NCBI GenBank assembly: GCA_034399355.1
Contig: JAXMMT010000009.1
Coordinates: forward strand, 62,001 to 126,000
DNA from: UBA2279 sp034399355
GTDB taxonomy: Bacteria > Actinomycetota > Coriobacteriia > Anaerosomatales > Anaerosomataceae
Direction: 5' to 3'
DNA length: 64,000 nucleotides
Positions 56,812 to 64,000 of the stretch are shown piece by piece (position 1 is the stretch's first letter; every line of letters begins with the position of its first letter). The notes under the pieces are model-generated. The model did no database searches. It saw nothing but the letters and a program-made list of their open reading frames with translations, and was not told the DNA's origin. Position numbers and translations under genes: made by a program.

Positions 56812-58035
56812 TCAGTCCATCTGCAACTGCTGGCGCAGCGCGTCCATTGCATGTACGGTGGCGCGCAGCCTGACACCCACGCGGTCGCCGGAGAACGTGT
56901 GCTGCCAGGTCCGACACGACCCGGCTTGTGCGAGGCCGAACCAGACGGTCCCCACCGGTTTATCGGGGGTCCCTCCGGCAGGGCCGGCGATACCAGTCAC
57001 GGACAGCGCGAGGTCTGCGTCGAGGCGTCGAGCCGCTCCAAGCGCCATCTCGGCGGCGGTCTCGGGGCTCACCGCGCCGTGCGTTGCGAGGGTCGTCTCG
57101 TCGACGTCGAGAACGGACACTTTCGTGGAGTCACTGTACGCGACAATGCCGCCGACGAAGACATCCGAGGAGCCTGCGACGTCGGTGAGAGCAGCCGCGA
57201 CCATGCCGCCGGTGCAGGATTCAGCCAGCGCGATACGTCGCCCGCGTTCACGGGCGAGGCGCACGACAGTCTCGGCGAGTGTGGAGCCATCGTCGGAGTA
57301 GCACGCGTCACCAAGGGCATCGCGAACATCGGTCGCCGCACGTGCGACGGCGTGTATTCCCGCACCGTCGTCGAAGAGCACGACCTCGACCTCGGCCGGC
57401 GATGCCAGGACGGTGAGTGCTATACCCGGGTGTCGCTGCAGGATGCGCTGGACGCGGACCTGTGTGTCAGACTCGGTGGTGCCGGCACAGCGCAGCCTTA
57501 TCGGCGGTACGGACTGTGAAGTCGCGGCCAAAAAGCCCGTCAGCATCGGTCTCATCTCGTGTGGCGGGCCTGGCAAGATAACGAGTGTCCCACCGGGTGT
57601 GGCGACAACCTGGCCGGGCGCGGTGCCTGTCGTGGGCATGATGACGGTCGCGCTGTCCAAGACGTCGGCCTGCTTGAGGAGCTGGAGGCGCGCGTCTCTA
57701 TCGTCATGAAGGGCCGCCACTCCCGCGAGTCGCTCTTCGATCGCGACGTTGCGCGTCAGCGTCAGCCCGAGCGCATGAGCGGCTGCCTCGCGCGTGATGT
57801 CGTCATGAGTGGGTCCGAGACCGCCTGTGACCACAACGAGGCTACAGAAGGCCGTCAGGCGTCTCAGGGTGCCCGAGATGAGCTCGATGTCGTCTGCGAG
57901 ACGGACGGTCTCGGTGACGCGGAATCCGACGCCGAACAGTGTGGTCGCTATCTCCACGGTGTTGGTGTCCGTGCGAAGGCCGGTGACGAGTTCGGTGCCC
58001 ACCCCGACCACTGCCGCGAGCGGGCGGACAGTCAT
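56812..58035 (-). CDS. cinA: CinA-family protein (competence/damage-inducible, pyridine nucleotide clean-up)
   Basis: 407 residues from the ATG at 58035 (or 58053). An N-terminal MoaB/COG1058 domain (VGVGTELVTGLRTDTNTVEI, VVTGGLGPTHDDITREA) and a C-terminal CinA amidohydrolase domain (AESCTGGMVAAALTDVAGSS, SVTGIAGPAGGTPDKPVGTVW). Known activities are ADP-ribose pyrophosphatase and NMN deamidase. The usual partner of recA in Gram-positives. Confidence 0.94.
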   Translation of the reverse strand: MTVRPLAAVVGVGTELVTGLRTDTNTVEIATTLFGVGFRVTETVRLADDIELISGTLRRLTAFCSLVVVTGGLGPTHDDITREAAAHALGLTLTRNVAIEERLAGVAALHDDRDARLQLLKQADVLDSATVIMPTTGTAPGQVVATPGGTLVILPGPPHEMRPMLTGFLAATSQSVPPIRLRCAGTTESDTQVRVQRILQRHPGIALTVLASPAEVEVVLFDDGAGIHAVARAATDVRDALGDACYSDDGSTLAETVVRLARERGRRIALAESCTGGMVAAALTDVAGSSDVFVGGIVAYSDSTKVSVLDVDETTLATHGAVSPETAAEMALGAARRLDADLALSVTGIAGPAGGTPDKPVGTVWFGLAQAGSCRTWQHTFSGDRVGVRLRATVHAMDALRQQLQMD

Positions 58036-58655
58036 GAGCGCTTCCTCGTCCAAGGGCCAGTGATTATGTCGCGTGCGTGGTAGAAGTAGTCAGCCATCGA
58101 CAGGAGCGTGAAGACGACTGCGGCTACCATGACGAACCACGCGACCCCTGTGAAGACGGTACTGAAGCCGACGCCGCCAATGTCGTCGAGCAATGGGCTG
58201 CCCTTGACGATGAATCCGACGATGGCGGCGATCTGCAGGATGGTCTTCACCTTACCGTACGCGGAGGCCGTGATGACCTTCCCTTCGGCGACAGCGACCA
58301 TACGGAGACCCGAGACGATCAGTTCGCGACTGATGATGACCAGTGCAATCCAGGACGGGATCCGGTTGAGGTCGACAAGCGCAACAAGTGCGGCGGTTAC
58401 GAGCAGCTTGTCGGCGAGAGGGTCGACAAACTTGCCAAACGTCGTGACTTCATTGCGTGAGCGCGCCAGATAGCCATCTACCGCGTCGGTCGCAGCCACG
58501 AGGGCGAATACGAGGGCAGCTATCCACGGCTGTGCTCTCTGCCATCCAGCTGGCGCTGGGAAAAATGACGGCCACTCGCCGAGTAGGACGACAAGGAACA
58601 CCGGTATGAACATGACTCGCAACAACGTCACGCGGTTCGCCCAGTTCAGGTTCAC
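58032..58655 (-). CDS. pgsA: CDP-diacylglycerol-glycerol-3-phosphate 3-phosphatidyltransferase
   Basis: 207 residues from the GTG at 58655 (VNLNWANRVTLLRVMFIP); the frame open to 59744 is a shadow of rimO. DAVDGYLARSRNEVTTFGKF, continuing FVDPLADK, is the CDP-alcohol phosphotransferase motif. Makes phosphatidylglycerol phosphate in the membrane. Shares bases with the rimO stop (TAGTG). Confidence 0.93.
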   Translation of the reverse strand: MNLNWANRVTLLRVMFIPVFLVVLLGEWPSFFPAPAGWQRAQPWIAALVFALVAATDAVDGYLARSRNEVTTFGKFVDPLADKLLVTAALVALVDLNRIPSWIALVIISRELIVSGLRMVAVAEGKVITASAYGKVKTILQIAAIVGFIVKGSPLLDDIGGVGFSTVFTGVAWFVMVAAVVFTLLSMADYFYHARDIITGPWTRKRS

Positions 58656-59953
58656 TACAGCACCTCGCCGATGAGATCGTAGGCGATGGAGTCGACGATC
58701 TTGACGTCTACGAGCGTACCAGGTGTGAGCGGCTTGTCGAGAAGCACGACACCATCGATGTCCGGCGCCTGGCCGCAGGTGCGCCCCGTCGTTTCGCCAT
58801 CTTCGTCCGGTGGGTCGACCAGCACGCACTCGACGGTACCCGCGCGGGCCGCGGCGCGTGCGAATCCTACCTCGTCCGCCACGTCTCTCAGGCGCTGCGT
58901 GCGCGCGAGTCGCACCTTCATGGGAAGCTGTCCTTCGAGGTCGGCGGCTTCGGTACCCTCCTCGGGCGAGAAGGTGAAGATGCCGACATGGTCGAACCCT
59001 GCCATACGCAGGAACTTCTCGGCGGCCATAACGTCTTCCTCGGTCTCGCCGGGGAAGCCTGCGATAAGAGTGGTGCGCAGCGAAACGCCAGGAAGCGCAC
59101 GGCGGACACGGCCGAGCATGCGCAGGAAGGACGCTGCGTCGCCGGAACGTCGCATGCGACGAAGGACACGGGCACTCGCGTGCTGCAGCGGTATGTCGAG
59201 ATAGCGGCAGACAGTGGGCTGCGATGCCATCACCTCGAGCAGCTCGTCGGTGACGCCGTCCGGTTGCACATACATGAGCCGGATGCGTTCGGCGCCGCTC
59301 CCTATCGCCAGACGGGCGACGACGTGCGGAAGTCCGTGAGGGGTCTCCAGGTCTCGCCCGTATGCGGAGATGTCCTGGCCGATGAGGATGAGCTCCGTCG
59401 CTCCCCCTTCGACCAGCATCTTCGCCTCGGCCATGATCTCGTCCAGCGGCCGGCTGCGATATGGTCCGCGTATCGAAGGAATCGTGCAGTACGCGCACGC
59501 GCGGTGACAGCCGTCGGAGACCTGCAGGTACGCGAAGGGCCCGGGCGCGGTACGGCCTGCGGCGGCTCCTGATGGTCGCGCAGGGAAGCCCGTAAGCTCC
59601 TCGATCCGCGTCAGCAAGGCCCCTTCCTCGGCCACGGGTACGAACGCATCCGCCTCGGTGAGCGCTGCGGTGAGGTCGGCACCGTAGCGTGACGCCATGC
59701 AGCCCGCGACGACGATGCGACGTCCCCGGGAAGCGGGCTTCCAATCGCCGGCGAGGGCGAGCACGGTGTCAATCGACTCCTCGGTCGCCTCGCGAATGAA
59801 CGCACAGGTGTTCACGACGACGACGTCGGCCTCTTCAAGTATCTCAGTGGTGCGATACGCAGAGGCCGCCAGCAACGAAAGCATGCGGTCGCTGTCTACC
59901 TCATTCTTAGGGCAGCCGAGCGTTATGACGTGGATCGCGGGGCCGTCAGACAC
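58655..59953 (-). CDS. rimO: Ribosomal protein S12 methylthiotransferase RimO
   Basis: 432 residues. N-terminal HVITLGCPKNEVDSDRML, VVVNTCAFIREATEES, radical SAM SDGCHRACAYCTIPSIRG, and a TRAM domain. The CPKNEVDS pattern distinguishes RimO from MiaB. It methylthiolates an Asp of S12. Paralogue of the MiaB gene at 48743-50074. Confidence 0.96.
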   Translation of the reverse strand: MSDGPAIHVITLGCPKNEVDSDRMLSLLAASAYRTTEILEEADVVVVNTCAFIREATEESIDTVLALAGDWKPASRGRRIVVAGCMASRYGADLTAALTEADAFVPVAEEGALLTRIEELTGFPARPSGAAAGRTAPGPFAYLQVSDGCHRACAYCTIPSIRGPYRSRPLDEIMAEAKMLVEGGATELILIGQDISAYGRDLETPHGLPHVVARLAIGSGAERIRLMYVQPDGVTDELLEVMASQPTVCRYLDIPLQHASARVLRRMRRSGDAASFLRMLGRVRRALPGVSLRTTLIAGFPGETEEDVMAAEKFLRMAGFDHVGIFTFSPEEGTEAADLEGQLPMKVRLARTQRLRDVADEVGFARAAARAGTVECVLVDPPDEDGETTGRTCGQAPDIDGVVLLDKPLTPGTLVDVKIVDSIAYDLIGEVL

Positions 59954-59956
59954 GGG

Positions 59957-60454
59957 TCATCGGTAGTTGGTGAACTGCAGTGGTATGCCGTAGTCCTGAG
60001 CCTTGAGGAAGCTGATGATTTCCTGCAGGCTGTCGCGGCTTGATGAGAAGACGCGCACCTTGTCACCCTCGATCTGCACCTTCACTTTGTACTTCGCGTC
60101 TTTGATGTCCTTGTTGATCTTGCGTCCGATGTCCTGTTCGATACCGTTCACGATGTTACCGGTCACCCGCACGGTGCCGCCCGATGCGTTCTCGACCTTG
60201 CCCCAGGAGATGGCCTTGAGGTCGATGCCTCGGCGGACCAGCTTGGTGCTGAGGACGTCGCGCACCTGCTTGAGTACGAAGTCGCTTGCGGAGGCGATGG
60301 CCACGGCTGAGACCGCCTTATCCAGGGTGATCGTTGAGCCGGTGTCTTTGAGGTCGAAGCGCTGAATCAGTTCCTTGGAGGCTTGCTGGATGGCGTTGTC
60401 CACCTCTTGCATGTCCACCTGGGACACAACGTCGAAACTCTGGTCTTTGGCCAT
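59957..60454 (-). CDS. yajQ: YajQ-family nucleotide-binding protein
   Basis: 165 residues, full family length: SFDVVSQVDMQEVDNAIQQA, LIQRFDLKDTGSTITLDK, DLKAISWGKVENASGGTVR. YajQ proteins bind nucleotides; one member is a c-di-GMP effector in Xanthomonas. Located 3 bases before rimO in the direction of transcription. Confidence 0.95.
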   Translation of the reverse strand: MAKDQSFDVVSQVDMQEVDNAIQQASKELIQRFDLKDTGSTITLDKAVSAVAIASASDFVLKQVRDVLSTKLVRRGIDLKAISWGKVENASGGTVRVTGNIVNGIEQDIGRKINKDIKDAKYKVKVQIEGDKVRVFSSSRDSLQEIISFLKAQDYGIPLQFTNYR

Positions 60455-60488
60455 AGGTCTTCCTTTCTCGCCGCGGCCGGAGCCGGGT

Positions 60489-61247
60489 CTACTCTTCGGA
60501 TGCGCTCAGAGTGACGCTGCCGCGTCCGTCGGCCATCTCGATAGGCACCTCTACGCCGTCGCGGGTGACGACGACCGAGGCGGGCTTACCGATGACGACC
60601 GTGGCGACATCGGCGACGATCCACTCTTTGGCCTCCCCTCCCGCGAGGGTGCCCTCGTATGCCTTGAGACCGTCCACGGTGACGCGAAGCCATGAAGCCG
60701 TGCCCTCGGCAACGGTGACCGTCATCGTGAAGGAATCGCCGGTAGTGGTTGCCGTTCCAGCCGGGTTCGCCGTCTCTGTCGTTTCGCCGGGTTCGGGTGA
60801 TCCCGTTGTTGCGGGCGTGCTTGTGGTGACGGGCGGAATCGTCGTGGAGACCTCGTCGCTACCAGTGAGTCCGGAGATCGCCCATAGCACGAGTCCAAGT
60901 ATCACGACGATTGCGACGATCACCAGCCATGTGCGCAGTGGGACGGTATGAAGCTGTTCGCGCCGTACGACGACCGCCCTGTCGGGCAGGCGTAGCCGCT
61001 CGTCGGCGTCGACCAGGGAGGCCTCTTTCTTGTAGGCGTCGAGGATGGGTTTCTCCTCGAGGCCGAGGAACTTGGCGTAGCTCTGGAGGTAGCCTTTGAC
61101 ATAGGCCGGAGGTGGGAGTGCCTCATAGCGCGCATGCTCGATGGCGTCGAGCGTGCGCGACATTATCTTTGTCGCGTCCTCGACATCGGCGATGGTCTTG
61201 CCTTGTCGCCTTCGTTCGGCAGCAAGAATCTCTCCCACAGAGCTCAT
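60489..61247 (-). CDS. RodZ-like helix-turn-helix membrane protein
   Basis: 252 residues: HTH_25 cytoplasmic domain (GEILAAERRRQGKTIADVEDATKIMSRTLDAIE), one membrane helix (WLVIVAIVVILGLVLWAISGL), a Thr/Pro-rich linker and an extracellular DUF4115-like beta domain (SWLRVTVDGLKAYEGTLAGGEAKEW). RodZ connects the cell-shape machinery to the membrane. The gene lies between ftsK and yajQ. Confidence 0.9.
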   Translation of the reverse strand: MSSVGEILAAERRRQGKTIADVEDATKIMSRTLDAIEHARYEALPPPAYVKGYLQSYAKFLGLEEKPILDAYKKEASLVDADERLRLPDRAVVVRREQLHTVPLRTWLVIVAIVVILGLVLWAISGLTGSDEVSTTIPPVTTSTPATTGSPEPGETTETANPAGTATTTGDSFTMTVTVAEGTASWLRVTVDGLKAYEGTLAGGEAKEWIVADVATVVIGKPASVVVTRDGVEVPIEMADGRGSVTLSASEE

Positions 61248-61277
61248 GCGGTGACTTCTCCTATGCGCATCGGACGG

Positions 61278-63533
61278 TCAGCTCTCTTCGTGGTCGATAC
61301 GGTCGAAACTCTTGATAGACTCCAGGTCCTCTACGTCCACGAGTACTTCGCGGGGCCTCGAGCCGTCAGGCGGACCCACGATGCCCTTGGCCTCCAGCAT
61401 GTCCATGATACGCCCCGCACGAGCGTATCCTACCTTGAGGCGGCGCTGCAGCAGCGATGTCGAGCCCATGCCCGAGGTTACGGCGATGTCGGCCGCCTCC
61501 CAGATGAGCGGGTCGTCATCGTCGCCGGTGCCCCCGCCTCTTGCTCCTGGGGTGACCTTGAGCTGTAGGATCTCCTCGTGATAGTCAGGTTCGGCCTGAT
61601 TCTTGAGGTGCTCGACGACGGCGTTGATCTCGTCCTCCGAGACATACGCGCCCTGGATGCGCTTGGGCTTGGGCCATGCCGGTGTCGAGAAGAGCATGTC
61701 GCCGAGTCCGACGAGCTTCTCGGCTCCGGACTGATCCAAGACGACGCGGCTGTCGATGCTGCTTCCAACCGCAAAGGCGATGCGGTTGGTGATGTTCGTC
61801 TTGATGAGACCGGTGATGATGTCTGTCGAGGGGCGCTGTGTAGCGACAATGAGATGGATGCCTGCCGCACGGGCCAACTGTGCGATCCGGCAGATGGAGT
61901 CCTCGACCTCTCTCGCGGCGACCATCATGAGGTCGGCAAGCTCGTCGATGACGATGATGAGGTAAGGCAGTTCCTCGGCGTCCTCCGGTGCCTTGCCGTC
62001 GTGAACGTTTGCGTTGTACTGCGCGATGTTGCGGACACCGGCTTTCTGGAGCTTTTTGAGGCGCGCGTCCATCTCGCTGACGGCCCAGTACAGCGCTGAG
62101 GCCGCCTCCTTTGCCTCGGTCACGACCGGCACATACAGGTGCGGGACGCCGTTGTAGAGGTTGAGCTCGATACGCTTGGGGTCGATAAGGATGAGCCTCA
62201 CCTCGGCGGGCGTTGCTCGCATCATGATCGTTGTGATGAGCGCGTTGATGCAGACCGATTTGCCGGTTCCCGTCGAGCCCGCGATGAGCAGGTGCGGCAT
62301 AGCGGCGAGGTCGGCAGTGATCTGGTCACCCGACACGTCTTTGCCGATTGCCAGCAGGAGTGGGTTGGGGTCGTTCATCGGCGCGCCCGCAAGGACGTCG
62401 CCGAGCGTTACTGTCGTCCGGCCGGCATTCGGCACTTCGATACCCACATAGCTCTTCCCGGGGATGGGCGCCAGGATACGGATGGTCGGCGCGGCGAGTG
62501 CGAGTGCGAGGTCGTCGGCGAGCGACGTGATGCGGTTGACTTTGATCCCCTTGGCGAGTTCGACCTCGAACAGCGTGACCGTCGGCCCCGATATCCAGTC
62601 GATGACCCGCGCGCTGATGTCGAAGGTCGCGAGTGTCTGCTCGATGATGCCAGCCGTGTGCTTGAGCTCTCTCTCGCTGGCGCGGTGCGAGGCCGCGCTC
62701 TCAGGGCTACGCCGCAGTGCCGAGATAGGCGGCAGTTCAAAGCCCTCGAGTCTGCGCGGCGCGATCGGACCCGCGGTCGGGACTGTGGGACGGACGGCTT
62801 CCAGGTCGGGACGGGCCGAGCGGTTGCGAGCTGGTTTGTCCGCCCGGGCCGCGTCTTCCTCGGCAGCGAACTCCTCAAGCGGCACCGTTTTGGAGGCGCG
62901 GTGACGTCGTGTATCCTCGGCGAAGGGCGGCTCTTCCGCGTCGCCACGCACCATGAACGTCGCACGCTCCACGAGCTCGGAGATGGACATGCCTGCGAAG
63001 ACGAGGCCGACCAGCATGACCGCGGCGAGCGCGACATACGCGATTGCGGGTCCGAGCAGCGTTCGGAGTCCCCACGCGATGCCACCGCCGACATAGCCGC
63101 CGCGCGCGGTGAGTTCGAGGTCAGTCCACTGTGTCGCTTCCGGGGTGGCTACCGCGACCAGCGAGATGCCGGCAAGCAGTATGAGTGCGAGGCCGATGCC
63201 GACACGGGTCTCGTCGATGCGAACCGCGCGGACGAAGAAGCTCACGCCCAGTAGCAGAGCGGCGACGGGAATGGCGTACGCGCCAACGCCGAAGCCGAGT
63301 TTGAGTGCCGTAGCCACGGCGCGGGGGACGACGTCCTGGGAGCCGGACAGCACAGCGATGGCGAGTGCGACCGCCAAGGCGCACGTCACGATGCCGATGA
63401 TCTCGTGACGACTTTCGGCGTCAAGGACGGGGGGCGGTTCGACGGGTTTGCGGCGGGATCCGCCTTTGGTGGTCTTCGCACCACCCGCAGATCTACCCTT
63501 CGATGTGCTGTTGTTCTTACGAGCGGCTGCCAT
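61278..63533 (-). CDS. ftsK: DNA translocase FtsK/SpoIIIE
   Basis: 751 residues. Basic N-terminus, four membrane helices (40-190), a linker, then the motor: MPHLLIAGSTGTGKSVCINALI (Walker A), YLIIVIDELADLMMVAAREVE (Walker B), ATQRPSTDIITGLIKTNITNRIAFAV, and the C-terminal winged-helix gamma domain (VTSGMGSTSLLQRRLKVGYARAGRIMDMLEAKGIVG). It pumps DNA at division and activates XerCD at dif; a candidate dif site is in this window. Confidence 0.96.
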   Translation of the reverse strand: MAAARKNNSTSKGRSAGGAKTTKGGSRRKPVEPPPVLDAESRHEIIGIVTCALAVALAIAVLSGSQDVVPRAVATALKLGFGVGAYAIPVAALLLGVSFFVRAVRIDETRVGIGLALILLAGISLVAVATPEATQWTDLELTARGGYVGGGIAWGLRTLLGPAIAYVALAAVMLVGLVFAGMSISELVERATFMVRGDAEEPPFAEDTRRHRASKTVPLEEFAAEEDAARADKPARNRSARPDLEAVRPTVPTAGPIAPRRLEGFELPPISALRRSPESAASHRASERELKHTAGIIEQTLATFDISARVIDWISGPTVTLFEVELAKGIKVNRITSLADDLALALAAPTIRILAPIPGKSYVGIEVPNAGRTTVTLGDVLAGAPMNDPNPLLLAIGKDVSGDQITADLAAMPHLLIAGSTGTGKSVCINALITTIMMRATPAEVRLILIDPKRIELNLYNGVPHLYVPVVTEAKEAASALYWAVSEMDARLKKLQKAGVRNIAQYNANVHDGKAPEDAEELPYLIIVIDELADLMMVAAREVEDSICRIAQLARAAGIHLIVATQRPSTDIITGLIKTNITNRIAFAVGSSIDSRVVLDQSGAEKLVGLGDMLFSTPAWPKPKRIQGAYVSEDEINAVVEHLKNQAEPDYHEEILQLKVTPGARGGGTGDDDDPLIWEAADIAVTSGMGSTSLLQRRLKVGYARAGRIMDMLEAKGIVGPPDGSRPREVLVDVEDLESIKSFDRIDHEES

Positions 63534-63552
63534 CTATGAAAGCTCCCGTATG

Positions 63553-64000
63553 TTAGACGATAGACTGCCAAACAAGCACGGCCGTGCCGATCACCGCGCA
63601 ATAAGCCGAGAAGATCATAAGCGAGCGGTGACGCAACCACGACAACAATCCTACGATGACAGCGTACCCGCTAATGGCTGCAGCAAGAAACCCCACGATG
63701 CATACAGCAACGCCCGGAAGTGGCTCGCTATGCATCACGACGTCCACCGCGGTCTTTGCTCCTGCAAGCAAGATGATCGGAACTGACAGCAGGAATGAGA
63801 AGCGCGCCGCCTGTTCGCGATCGAGCCCGACGCCGAGTCCGGTGGCCATCGTGGCTCCCGACCGTGAAATGCCCGGCGCGATCGCCATGCCCTGGGCGAC
63901 CCCGATGGCGAGCGCGTGTCCCCAGCGCATCCCCGCCGGGTCGTGCAACGTCCGGCGCGAGAGCTTCTCGGCCAGAGCAAGGAATGCGGCGGTGACGAGC
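63553..64000 (-). CDS. uppP: Undecaprenyl-diphosphatase, 5' end outside window
   Basis: The visible C-terminal part (149 residues) contains GVAQGMAIAPGISRSGATMATGLGVGLDREQAARFSFLLSVP, the UppP/BacA active-site segment PGxSRSG, and four to five membrane helices. The frame continues past base 64000. Recycles the lipid carrier for cell-wall synthesis. Separated from ftsK by 19 bases. Confidence 0.93.
   Translation of the reverse strand, partial: LVTAAFLALAEKLSRRTLHDPAGMRWGHALAIGVAQGMAIAPGISRSGATMATGLGVGLDREQAARFSFLLSVPIILLAGAKTAVDVVMHSEPLPGVAVCIVGFLAAAISGYAVIVGLLSWLRHRSLMIFSAYCAVIGTAVLVWQSIV

Noticed and set aside
58032..59744. 570-residue frame containing pgsA
   Set aside because: The N-terminal 363 residues are a shadow of rimO; native PgsA starts at the GTG 58655.

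Overview
The window comes from a high-GC Gram-positive bacterium, most likely an anaerobic member of the Actinobacteria (Coriobacteriia-like). This is an inference from gene content. The evidence is a Mycobacterium-like block (CDP-alcohol phosphotransferase, DUF881, Sbp, DUF881, gcvH, GarA-like FHA, FtsR-like MerR), an RsiG-like protein, class III (oxygen-sensitive) ribonucleotide reductase with NrdR, DapL-type lysine synthesis, and LexA boxes of the CGAAC-N4-GTTCG type.

Layout. (1) 1-5849: tail of an integrated element. It holds a 5'-truncated ORF, an Mrr-type nuclease, a SAP-repeat PD-(D/E)XK nuclease and a small unknown gene, and ends at a 3' fragment of a proline tRNA gene (attachment-site scar). 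(2) 5851-7127: an IS481-family insertion with a frameshifted transposase, inserted exactly behind that tRNA fragment. (3) 7128-11830: accessory genes, namely an ATPase with a variant Walker A motif, an SOS-controlled promoter that reads no long gene, and an AbiEi/AbiEii toxin-antitoxin pair bracketed by a duplicated promoter-plus-core unit. (4) 11876-36668: core genes, mostly on the + strand: lipoprotein, CorA, CDP-alcohol phosphotransferase, GDP-mannose-type nucleotidyltransferase/mutase, DUF881-Sbp-DUF881, VanW protein, DacF-type carboxypeptidase, the complete glycine cleavage operon gcvT-H-PA-PB with a lipoate ligase, RsiG-like, GarA-like and FtsR-like regulators, hpt, a K+ channel, apt and cell-wall hydrolases. 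(5) 36669-36983: a gene-free gap with a strong dif-like site. Gene orientation flips here from mostly + to almost entirely -, as expected at a replication terminus. (6) 36984-64000: core genes on the - strand: Nudix, dut, nrdG, a thioredoxin-like protein, nrdD, nrdR, a YneA-like SOS protein divergent from lexA (+), hflX, dapL, dapF, miaA, an AmmeMemoRadiSam B-A fusion, miaB, PHP, SpoVS, a GHKL ATPase, RNase Y, recX-recA, thpR, cinA, pgsA, rimO, yajQ, rodZ-like, ftsK and a partial uppP.

The genes join into a few themes. The nucleotide cluster (Nudix, dut, nrdGDR) supplies and cleans dNTP pools without oxygen. lexA, the YneA-like gene and recA-recX form an SOS regulon whose promoters share one architecture, and the same architecture appears in the accessory region at 9594-9622. 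The glycine cleavage enzymes come with their own lipoylation enzyme. The window's most unusual content is the accessory part and the terminus gap.
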